Origin: an uncultured Tateyamaria sp. | Lineage (GTDB): Bacteria; Pseudomonadota; Alphaproteobacteria; Rhodobacterales; Rhodobacteraceae | NCBI RefSeq assembly: GCF_947503045.1 | Contig: NZ_CANNCF010000002.1 | Location: forward strand, 1-64,000 | DNA length: 64,000 bases | Reading direction: 5' to 3' | Notes under the pieces: generated by a model | The model's input: only the letters and a program-made list of their open reading frames with translations | What the model was told of the DNA's origin: nothing | Databases searched by the model: none | Translations under genes and position numbers: made by a program | Part shown: positions 16,812 through 23,604 of the stretch, piece after piece | Layout: each line of letters starts with the position of its first letter | How positions within the stretch are numbered: the first letter of the stretch is position 1

Positions 16812-18344
16812 TCAGAACTCCGGGTCCGGTGCATCTAAAGTGAGCGGGGCCGCTGGCGTGCTGCGCAGATCATCGACCGTCAGAGGGCCTGTGGGCTTGG
16901 CCAGGCGGTTGCGCACCACCCAGATCAGCCGTTCCTGCGCGCGGGTAATGGCCACATAGGCCAGCCGCTTCCACAAAGGTTGGCCCGCCTCGCTGCGCCC
17001 CATGCGCGCCGCGCCGTAGAGGTCCGGGGCAAAGACCTGCACCGTGTCCCATTGCGAGCCTTGCGCCTTGTGGATGGTGACCGCCGCCCCGTGCAGGAAT
17101 GTCGCTCCCATGCGAGCTGCGAAGGGGATGAACGGTTCCTCTTCATCCGGCTTTTCGATTTTGACGATGGAGGCGGCGGACACTTGCGGGTCTTCGGCGC
17201 CCATCACGTGCAGACGGGAAAAGCCGGGCTTGCGCCCCTCGCCCAAGAATATCACTTGCGCGCCCTTGATCAGCCCGCGCGCCTCGAGGTCGAGCCGTTT
17301 CTTGCGGTGTTTCAGCGGCAGTTCCAGCCCGTCGCAGATCAGTGGCTCGCCTTCCAGCAGCGCGTCTTCGGGGGCGCCGTGGACGTTGCGAAAGGCGTTG
17401 ATCAGCCGGATGCGCGTGGCGTTGCGCCAGACCAACACAGGGCTGCGCGCCATCAGATCAACCTCGACCCGCTGGCCCCAGACGACGCGGTCATCGCGGG
17501 CAGCGGCCTCTTCCACCATCTTTTCGAAGCGATAGAAATCGACTTCCGGGTCGGACAGTGCATGGGCCAGATCAAGGATCGGGTTGCCCTCCGCCTGTCG
17601 GTGAATGCGGTTGAGATGCAGCACGCGGGGGGCGGGCAGCTTTTCGAACACCATGGTGCCGGACTGGTTCACCGGGGCGAGCTGCGCCGGATCGCCAAAC
17701 AGCAACAGGGTGGGAAAGATCTCCTTGAGGTCTTCGAACTGCTTGTCATCCAGCATCGAGGATTCGTCGATGAACCCGATGTCGAGCGGCTCTTCGCGCC
17801 GTTTCCATCCCGTAATGAAGTCCGAGCCGCGCAGACCTGCGGCCGCCAAAGCGCCGGGGATGGATTTGTTGGATTGGTAAAACGTATAGGCCCGGTCGAG
17901 CGCCATCTCGGTCAGCCCTTCGACTTCGGGGCGTTCGCCATTGCCTGCAAGCCACTCGGCGATCCGTTCGTATTCGGGGTCATAGACGGGCGTGTAGAGA
18001 ATCCGGTGGATCGTCGTGGCCGGCACGCCGCGAAAGCGCAAAACGCTGGCTGCCTTGTTGGTCGGGGCGAGGATGGCGAGGGTGCGCTTGTCGCGTCTTT
18101 TGCGGGACTCGTAGTCGCCCGAGACGATATCGACCCCTGCCGCTTCCAACGCCTTGTAAAGCTCGGCCAGCAACAACGACTTGCCCGAACCGGCCTTGCC
18201 GGTGATCGCCATCACGGAGGTGGCGGAGGATTTCGGCGGGGTCAGAAGGGCGTCGTCCAGATCAATGCCCGCACTGCGCAGCATGTCCGTCACGGCGTCA
18301 TAGGCACCGGCCTGATCATCGGAAAGGGCAAGGGACGTCGTCAT
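16812..18344 (-). CDS. RecD-like ATP-dependent DNA helicase
   Basis: The 510-residue protein is a superfamily 1 helicase. Visible motifs are the Q-like L-S-D-D-Q (7-11), Walker A G-K-A-G-S-G-K-S (49-56), the DE-type motif II I-D-E-S-S-M-L, motif III F-G-D-P-A-Q-L-A-P-V, the late T-I-H-K-A-Q-G-S-Q-W-D (motif V) and A-I-T-R-A-Q-E-R-L (motif VI). It resembles the RecD/RecD2 group without their long N-terminal part. It should unwind DNA 5' to 3' in repair or recombination. It stands alone, not beside recB or recC. Confidence 0.87.
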   Translation of the reverse strand: MTTSLALSDDQAGAYDAVTDMLRSAGIDLDDALLTPPKSSATSVMAITGKAGSGKSLLLAELYKALEAAGVDIVSGDYESRKRRDKRTLAILAPTNKAASVLRFRGVPATTIHRILYTPVYDPEYERIAEWLAGNGERPEVEGLTEMALDRAYTFYQSNKSIPGALAAAGLRGSDFITGWKRREEPLDIGFIDESSMLDDKQFEDLKEIFPTLLLFGDPAQLAPVNQSGTMVFEKLPAPRVLHLNRIHRQAEGNPILDLAHALSDPEVDFYRFEKMVEEAAARDDRVVWGQRVEVDLMARSPVLVWRNATRIRLINAFRNVHGAPEDALLEGEPLICDGLELPLKHRKKRLDLEARGLIKGAQVIFLGEGRKPGFSRLHVMGAEDPQVSAASIVKIEKPDEEEPFIPFAARMGATFLHGAAVTIHKAQGSQWDTVQVFAPDLYGAARMGRSEAGQPLWKRLAYVAITRAQERLIWVVRNRLAKPTGPLTVDDLRSTPAAPLTLDAPDPEF

Positions 18345-18418
18345 GGCGCGACCCTACAGAGGGGCCGCACCATGGACCAGTGCGATCCGACGGATCGCGG
18401 TATCAAATCAGTCTATGG

Positions 18419-19054
18419 TCAGGCGCTGCGCGCAAATGTGATGGGGGTCTGCGCGCCAAAGGCGTGGTCAAACCACTGGCGTGACCGCGCAAGCGGAACC
18501 CCTGCCCGCTCGGCCACTTTTTCGGCGGCATCGGGGTCGAAATGCCATAGTCCGACGCTGATCTGATCGCGCCCGGTTCCGGCGCTGCCCAGCACTTCGG
18601 GCGACGACCCGATCATGCGATAGATGCGCACCATGCGGGCATCAAAGACGCCGACAAAATGCTCCACACCGAAATTCTGCATGATCTCGCCGCCGCCCAG
18701 CATCAGGGCCGCTGCCACATGTCCTCCGGCACCGCGGGTCAGGCAGAACCGCGTGCACTCCCAAATCGCCGGGCTGGTTATGGGGCCCGAAATGAGATCG
18801 CCAAAGTGTTCATTCACCATTGTGCGTCCCGTTGTGGGTAGAAACCGCATGGAACCGCCATGGCTGCCATCGGGTTCTTCCCAGATCACGTAAAGTGGAT
18901 TGAGATCGTCATATTCGTCACGTTCGCAGCCTTCGGCGTCGACGTTCACCTCCCAGCCGAGCCGTGTTTTGAACTGGTCCGCGCGGTCGCGAAACATGGT
19001 GCGGGCAAGTTTGGGGTAATCGACGAGATCAGAGGCATAAACGTAACGCAGCAT
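18419..19054 (-). CDS. Acyl-homoserine lactone synthase, LuxI family
   Basis: The 211-residue protein makes N-acyl-homoserine lactone signals from S-adenosylmethionine and an acyl donor. It has the LuxI landmarks: R-x-x-x-F near 24-29, G-W-E-V (33-36), D-x-D near 48-50, S-M-R-F-L-P-T (87-93) and E-C-T-R-F (E-x-x-R) near 118. The acyl chain length cannot be read from sequence. AAGGAG precedes the ATG. It lies downstream of the luxR-type gene on the same strand with 113 bp between, which hold a hairpin and a palindrome that could be its operator. Confidence 0.93.
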   Translation of the reverse strand: MLRYVYASDLVDYPKLARTMFRDRADQFKTRLGWEVNVDAEGCERDEYDDLNPLYVIWEEPDGSHGGSMRFLPTTGRTMVNEHFGDLISGPITSPAIWECTRFCLTRGAGGHVAAALMLGGGEIMQNFGVEHFVGVFDARMVRIYRMIGSSPEVLGSAGTGRDQISVGLWHFDPDAAEKVAERAGVPLARSRQWFDHAFGAQTPITFARSA

Positions 19055-19120
19055 TTGGGAACTCCTTGTCAGACCGGGGAAGGCATGACCGAAGTATTAC
19101 CCAAGCGTTCGTTAACACCT

Positions 19121-19136
19121 GTTCATATATGCGAAC
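19121..19136 (-). promoter_or_regulatory. Candidate lux-box-like dyad ahead of luxI
   Basis: GTTC, eight bases (ATATATGC), GAAC: an inverted repeat centred about 74 bp ahead of the luxI-type start, in the only AT-rich part of the luxR-luxI gap. LuxR-family proteins bind such dyads of 16-20 bp. It differs from the classical V. fischeri box. Confidence 0.4.
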
Positions 19137-19146
19137 GACAAGTTCT

Positions 19147-19165
19147 CCCCCCGCGCAACGGGGGG
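19147..19165 (-). terminator. Hairpin directly after the luxR-type gene
   Basis: CCCCCCG (19147-19153) and CGGGGGG (19159-19165) pair over seven G-C bonds around a five-base loop, two bases past the luxR-type stop. There is no T-run on the minus strand, so it may only weaken read-through into luxI or protect the transcript end. Confidence 0.5.
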
Positions 19166-19167
19166 TT

Positions 19168-19899
19168 TCAGACCACGATCAACCCGCGACTCATCGCGCG
19201 GGCAACGGCGTGGGTGGTGTTCATGGCACCCAGTTTGAACCGGGCACTTTCGATATAAACCCGCAAGGTATGTTCCGATATCGACAGCGTGTCGGCCACC
19301 TGTGCGCGGCTGTATCCCATGGCCAGTAAGGTCATCGCGTCGATCTCGCGCGGGCTGAGGGCCTGGGATTGTTCGGGGGTGCGTTCGGGTTCGAAATCCA
19401 GTGCTTTTTCGTTGAAGTAATGCGCGATCAGGATCAGATCCCGCCGGTGAAGTTCCGTCCATTCCGCCCAATGTGCGTCGTCGCACGTGTGGTTGACGGT
19501 AAAGAGTGCAAATTGCCCGTTTGGCCCCCGTATGGGTACCGAGAACCCCTGATTGCCGACGCCGTGTTCGATGGCGTCGCTCTTGAAAGCACGGGCTGCC
19601 TTGCTGGACCAGTCAAGGCGTTTCCAGTCCACGGGGTGAAAGCGTTGAAAGCAGCCAATGATGACCGGATCCACGCGAAGATAGTTGAGTTCCAAGTAGC
19701 GATTGCGCCAAGTGTCCGAATACGTTCCGCAGCCATACTGATCTCCTGCTGAGTCCACCCAGTGATAGATGACATGATCGATCTGATAGTGGATCCGCAG
19801 GGCTTCGGTCGCGGCCTGAAGTCCTGCAAGCCCCTCAGCTTGTTCCAGCTCCTCCAAGATGGCTTCCAACGGCTGTGTCGCCGTCATGGCGCTGAGCAT
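19168..19899 (-). CDS. LuxR family quorum-sensing transcription regulator
   Basis: The 243-residue protein has an N-terminal autoinducer-binding domain (about 10-165) with Y-H-W-V-D, W-x-x-x-Y-L-E-L-N-Y-L-R-V-D-P-V and the later G-F-S-V-P-I-R, then a LuxR helix-turn-helix (about 175-235: L-S-P-R-E-I-D ... L-S-I-S-E-H-T-L-R-V-Y). It should bind the signal made by the neighbouring synthase and switch target promoters. I chose the ATG at 19899 because AAGGA lies eight bases upstream; the ATG three codons earlier overlaps that site. Its start is inside the end of the small ORF before it. Confidence 0.92.
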   Translation of the reverse strand: MLSAMTATQPLEAILEELEQAEGLAGLQAATEALRIHYQIDHVIYHWVDSAGDQYGCGTYSDTWRNRYLELNYLRVDPVIIGCFQRFHPVDWKRLDWSSKAARAFKSDAIEHGVGNQGFSVPIRGPNGQFALFTVNHTCDDAHWAEWTELHRRDLILIAHYFNEKALDFEPERTPEQSQALSPREIDAMTLLAMGYSRAQVADTLSISEHTLRVYIESARFKLGAMNTTHAVARAMSRGLIVV

Positions 19900-20041
19900 T
19901 TTTAACATCCTTCATCGCGGCGATCTCGGCCATTGCGACGATTGCAGAGTCATCCAACTGTTCTGCCAGGATTGGCATATTGTTGGCGCGGGCAAAGGTC
20001 TTGAGGTCCGTTAGAACGTCCAGTATCCAGTCACTTCTCAT
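19835..20041 (-). CDS. Small ORF ahead of and overlapping luxR
   Basis: This 68-residue protein begins with two helices (W-I-L-D-V-L-T-D-L-K-T-F-A-R-A-N-N-M-P and L-A-E-Q-L-D-D-S-A-I-V-A-M-A-E-I) and ends in a glycine-rich tail encoded within the luxR frame. I recall similar small proteins ahead of luxR genes in related bacteria, but have no functional data. The ATG at 20041 is preferred over an in-frame GTG at 20053, because GGGAAGTGAG is well placed only for the ATG. The 65-base overlap with luxR suggests translational coupling: ribosomes finishing here could start luxR. Confidence 0.7.
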   Translation of the reverse strand: MRSDWILDVLTDLKTFARANNMPILAEQLDDSAIVAMAEIAAMKDVKNAQRHDGDTAVGSHLGGAGTS

Positions 20042-20085
20042 GTACAGACTCACTTCCCAGTGGTTAACGAAAGATTAACACAACT

Positions 20086-20154
20086 ATAGCATGTGCTATT
20101 CCTTTGGTAAAATTCGCCTATTTCTACTCCCCAGAAATAGTGAGGGTCGAATTT
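20086..20154 (-). promoter_or_regulatory. Two dyads in the luxR-module promoter region
   Basis: ATAGCA-TG-TGCTAT (20086-20099) and CTATTTCT-7-AGAAATAG (20118-20140) are perfect inverted repeats. The second is framed by AAATTCG (20110-20116) and CGAATTT (20148-20154). Both lie in the AT-rich stretch 45-113 bp ahead of the small ORF and luxR, the place for an operator controlling the quorum-sensing genes. Confidence 0.45.
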
Positions 20155-20194
20155 CTAACCCCTTGAAGGCAATCATCCGCCTTTGAAACGAAGA

Positions 20195-20228
20195 ACACCC
20201 GCGAAACCCAGAGGTGATTCGCGGGTGT
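20195..20228 (-). terminator. Hairpin after ccr
   Basis: ACACCCGCGAA (20195-20205) and TTCGCGGGTGT (20218-20228) pair perfectly over 11 bp with a 12-base loop, 28 bp past the ccr stop. The minus-strand tail (TCTTCGTTTC) is only moderately T-rich; the plus-strand side shows AAAAA before it. It is the likely ccr terminator. Confidence 0.75.
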
Positions 20229-20256
20229 AAAAACTCGCCTCTAGCGTGTATTACAA

Positions 20257-21549
20257 TTAACGTCGTGCCTCAAGAGCGTCTTCGAGCGTGCGCAGACCCA
20301 TCTTGGGGGACTGGACCAGAACGCTCATGTTGCCCGGTTTATGCTCGTTGCGCAGCATCTTCATGTGCGCCAGCGGCAGGTCTTCCCAGGTGAAGACTTC
20401 GGACATGCACGGATCAAGGCGGCGCTCGACCATTAGCTGGTTGGCGGCCGAGGCTTGCTGTAGGTGCGCAAAGTGGCTGCCCTGCAGACGTTTTTGGTGC
20501 ATCCACATATAACGGACGTCAAAGGTGCAGTTGAACCCGGTGGTGCCCGCGCAGATCACGACCATACCGCCCTTTTTGCACACGAAGGTCGAGACAGGGA
20601 ACGTCGCCTCGCCGGGATGCTCGAACACCATGTCGACATTCACGCCCTTGCCGGTGATGTCCCAGATCGCCTTGCCAAACTTGCGCGCTTCCTTGAACCA
20701 CTCTGCGTACTCGGGCGTGTTCACCGTGGGCATTTGCCCCCAGCAGTTGAAATCCTTGCGGTTGAGCACGCCCTTGGCGCCCAGATCCATCACAAAGTCG
20801 CGCTTGCTTTCATCCGAGATGACGCCGATCGCATTGGCCCCTGCCGTGTTGATCAACTGGATCGCATAAGACCCCAGGCCACCCGACGCGCCCCAGACCA
20901 GCACGTTCTGGCCGGGCTTGAGGTCGTGGGGTTCGTGCCCGAACAGCATCCTGTAAGCGGTGGCAAGCGTCAGCGTGTAGCACGCGCTTTCCTCCCAGGT
21001 CAGGTGCTTGGGGCGCGGCATCAGCTGCTGGCTTTGCACGCGGGTGAACTGGCCAAAGGACCCGTCCGGTGTCTCGTAACCCCAGATGCGCTGGGTGGGC
21101 GAATACATCGGATCGCCTCCGTTGCAGTGTTCGTCGTCGCCGTCATCCTGGTTGCAATGCACCACGACCTCGTCGCCGACTTTCCAGCGTTTGACCCGGT
21201 CCCCCACGGCCCAGACGATGCCCGCGGCATCCGATCCGGCGATGTGATAGGGTTGCTTGTGCCCGTCAAAAGGGCTGATCGGCTGGCCCAGAGCGGCCCA
21301 CACGCCGTTATAGTTCACCCCTGCGGCCATCACGAGAACGAGCACATCATTGCTGTCCAGTGTCGGCACATCGACCACCTCTTGCAGCATGGCCGTATCA
21401 GGGTTGCCATGGCGCTCGCGGCGGATCGCCCATGCATACATCTGCTTGGGGACGTAACCCATCGGGGGCATTTCGCCCATCTCGTACAGGTCTTTTTCGG
21501 GTGCCTCATAGGGCGCGATGGTTGTCTCAGGTGCAAGGTCGAGTGCCAT
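20257..21549 (-). CDS. ccr: Crotonyl-CoA carboxylase/reductase
   Basis: The 430-residue protein is the key enzyme of the ethylmalonyl-CoA pathway: it reduces crotonyl-CoA with NADPH and carboxylates it to (2S)-ethylmalonyl-CoA. It is an MDR-type reductase: an N-terminal catalytic domain (G-S-D-A-A-G-I-V-W-A-V-G-D-R-V near 107-121) and a Rossmann domain with W-G-A-S-G-G-L-G-S-Y-A near 218-228. The length equals that of known Ccr proteins. GGAGG precedes the ATG. With ecm (23605), mch (36791) and the 38591 gene it gives this window four pathway genes. Confidence 0.95.
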   Translation of the reverse strand: MALDLAPETTIAPYEAPEKDLYEMGEMPPMGYVPKQMYAWAIRRERHGNPDTAMLQEVVDVPTLDSNDVLVLVMAAGVNYNGVWAALGQPISPFDGHKQPYHIAGSDAAGIVWAVGDRVKRWKVGDEVVVHCNQDDGDDEHCNGGDPMYSPTQRIWGYETPDGSFGQFTRVQSQQLMPRPKHLTWEESACYTLTLATAYRMLFGHEPHDLKPGQNVLVWGASGGLGSYAIQLINTAGANAIGVISDESKRDFVMDLGAKGVLNRKDFNCWGQMPTVNTPEYAEWFKEARKFGKAIWDITGKGVNVDMVFEHPGEATFPVSTFVCKKGGMVVICAGTTGFNCTFDVRYMWMHQKRLQGSHFAHLQQASAANQLMVERRLDPCMSEVFTWEDLPLAHMKMLRNEHKPGNMSVLVQSPKMGLRTLEDALEARR

Positions 21550-21621
21550 GTCAGCCTCCGGATCAGAAATACATGCCGCAGTGCAGAATCGCGGCGTCTG
21601 AGGGTTGAATATGACCCTACA

Positions 21622-21637
21622 CGCAACAATGCAACAA
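21622..21637 (-). promoter_or_regulatory. Direct repeat TTGTTGC ahead of ccr
   Basis: On the ccr strand two octamers, TTGTTGCA and TTGTTGCG, stand head to tail, 73-88 bp upstream of the start. The adjacent sequence is AT-rich. TTGC-rich repeats are used by short-chain acyl-CoA-responsive regulators in Rhodobacter (the PccR site contains TTTGCAA), so this is a candidate operator, with low certainty. Confidence 0.3.
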
Positions 21638-21659
21638 CTCTAATGCAGATTTTGTAATT

Positions 21660-23063
21660 TTATGACTTTGCGTGCGCAGAAAGTTTTTCTGCAACTGCGA
21701 CATCTTCCGGCAAGAGATGCGCTATGGAACGGGCATAGAAGATCACGACATCCTCCTGCCCCGGTTCAACAGTCCAATGCCCATCATCTACTCTCAGGAT
21801 ACCGCGGCGGCTGAGGCCAGTCAGACCGCGCTGGATTTCACCGGCAAGCTCGTCCTGCGCGATATCGCAGTTTCGCTCCGGCGCCTGCGCCATGAGCGCG
21901 CGCACCTTGTCCTCCAGCACGTTGACCTCAACCCGTTCCTCGCGCAGCAACACATGGGATATCAAAGGCACCGCCAGAACCGGCATCACCGCGCCGATCC
22001 GCTCCATTAGCGTGTGGGACAGCGCATCGACATCCGTCAGCCCGCTGTCGGCCAGCCTGACAGGTGTGCCAAAGGCGACCGCTGCACTGCCGAACCGGGT
22101 GTCCTTGCCCCGCACGCGCTGCCAGAACTTGCGAAAGAAGGCCCAGACCACGACGCTGATGCGCGCACCAAAGCGCCGGTCGCCACGCTTGCCTGCCGCA
22201 ATCAAAACGCGATCTTCCAGCACCCGGTCATAGTTGATCGCCACAGGCACAAAGGCGATGTCACGGCTGGGATCGGCGGCATAGGCCTCGAGCACATAGG
22301 ACAAAAGCCCCATCTTGGGCGGTTGCAGCGCGCCGGTGACGGTCAACCCGCCCTCGGGAAAAATCGCCTGGGTCACGCCGCCCTGCGTCGCCATCTGTAC
22401 ATAGCGCGCCAGCACCTTGCGATAGAGTGCCCCGCGCGAGTGGCGCCGGATGAAATACGCGCCCCACAGCTTGATCATCAAAGACAGCGGCCAGACCCGC
22501 GCCCATTCGCCCACCGCATAGGACATCGTGGTGTTGCGCGAGGCGAGATAAGTGACGAGCACGTAATCCATGTTGGAGCGGTGGTTCATGATGAACACCA
22601 CCGTCACATCCGCCGGAATATCGGCAAAGACGCGATCGTTGCTGTCCGTCCGTCTGATCCGATAGACCGCATTGGCCAGCAGCCGCGCCACCCGCATCGC
22701 AAAGCTGAAATAGGCAAAGGCCGAAAACCCCGGCACGATCTCACGCGCATATTCCCGGGCCTTCTGGAACGCAACCGCCTCGGGCACACCGTTTTCCTCG
22801 GCATAGTTCACGATCTCGCGCGTGACCTCGGGGTCGTAGATCAGCCGCTGGATCATGTCATGGCGCTGCGCCAGCTTGAACGGTTCAATGGGCCGCGTGA
22901 GCCGGGTGTTGAGCCGCGCCACCGCCCGCTCAAAGCGGCGACGGAAAAACCAACGCACAGAAGGAAACAGGAAGTGCGAGGCAAAGGTGACCGTGGCAAA
23001 CAGCACCATCAGCACGAATAGCCAGAGCGGAAGTTCTACGGTCATGGTCATTGCCTTGGACAT
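21660..23063 (-). CDS. PlsB/PlsC-type glycerolipid acyltransferase
   Basis: This 467-residue protein has one N-terminal membrane helix (about 10-35) and an acyltransferase core with the HX4D catalytic motif N-H-R-S-N-M-D near residue 166, followed by F-I-R-R and F-P-E-G-G-L. It resembles the glycerol-3-phosphate acyltransferase (PlsB-like) group more than the short PlsC proteins. It should acylate a glycerophosphate at the inner face of the membrane. The first residues offer several starts (23063, 23051, 23045); the true one is unsure. A second, PlsC-like acyltransferase is at 57588. Confidence 0.82.
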   Translation of the reverse strand: MSKAMTMTVELPLWLFVLMVLFATVTFASHFLFPSVRWFFRRRFERAVARLNTRLTRPIEPFKLAQRHDMIQRLIYDPEVTREIVNYAEENGVPEAVAFQKAREYAREIVPGFSAFAYFSFAMRVARLLANAVYRIRRTDSNDRVFADIPADVTVVFIMNHRSNMDYVLVTYLASRNTTMSYAVGEWARVWPLSLMIKLWGAYFIRRHSRGALYRKVLARYVQMATQGGVTQAIFPEGGLTVTGALQPPKMGLLSYVLEAYAADPSRDIAFVPVAINYDRVLEDRVLIAAGKRGDRRFGARISVVVWAFFRKFWQRVRGKDTRFGSAAVAFGTPVRLADSGLTDVDALSHTLMERIGAVMPVLAVPLISHVLLREERVEVNVLEDKVRALMAQAPERNCDIAQDELAGEIQRGLTGLSRRGILRVDDGHWTVEPGQEDVVIFYARSIAHLLPEDVAVAEKLSAHAKS

Positions 23064-23138
23064 TCGCAAACGTGACCTCTGGGGTAAACGACAAACTGCG
23101 CACTGGCCTTTGGCGGCGCGGTGGGGTTCAGTCAGGTG

Positions 23139-23534
23139 ATGTATGACGGTGACTCATTCTTTACCCTGACCCTTTGGGGCCGGATCGGGCTGGTGGCGTT
23201 GACGGCTGTCTTTTCGCTGGCCGCCCTCGGGATCACCCGCGTGATGACCTATTTTCGCCCCTACATCCTGCGGGTGCCGATCTGGTTCGTTCTGTTCATC
23301 ACCTTTGTCTGGGCCTCGCCGCAGGGCTATTACACCTATTACCGGCTGATTTTCGACGGGCTGCCCGCGCAATCGGTGCTGGGCCCGATGCCGCCGCCGG
23401 ACCAGATCCTGGCCCTGCTGACCTTTCGCGCGGCACCGACCCTGTCAGCCCACGGCGTCGGCCTTTTGGGCTGGGCCATGCTGATCGTCGCCCTGCTGCC
23501 ACGGCGCAAGTCACGCCGCGCTGCAGCGAATTGA
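23139..23534 (+). CDS. Membrane protein of unknown function
   Basis: The 131-residue protein has three hydrophobic segments (about residues 10-33, 42-58 and 108-122) and a basic C-terminal tail (R-R-K-S-R-R). I do not recognise the family. The ATG at 23139 and a GTG at 23121 are both possible starts. Codon use matches the neighbours. It is divergent from the acyltransferase gene and lies 70 bp before ecm on the same strand, so it may be expressed with it. Confidence 0.65.
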   Translation: MYDGDSFFTLTLWGRIGLVALTAVFSLAALGITRVMTYFRPYILRVPIWFVLFITFVWASPQGYYTYYRLIFDGLPAQSVLGPMPPPDQILALLTFRAAPTLSAHGVGLLGWAMLIVALLPRRKSRRAAAN

Positions 23535-23569
23535 CAGCGCCACATAATTACCTATACCTCACCTCACAC

Positions 23570-23582
23570 GCAATTTTATTGC
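23570..23582 (+). promoter_or_regulatory. Short dyad ahead of ecm
   Basis: GCAAT-TTT-ATTGC, a perfect five-base inverted repeat 22-34 bp ahead of the ecm start. With the GAGGCTGAC ribosome binding site just after it, it could be an operator over the promoter or a small mRNA structure. The evidence is only the symmetry and position. Confidence 0.3.
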
Positions 23583-23604
23583 TTGATCGATTCACGAGGC
23601 TGAC

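Noticed and set aside
16980-18566. Long plus-strand frame opposite the helicase
   Set aside because: Antisense shadow; helicase motifs on the minus strand are unambiguous.
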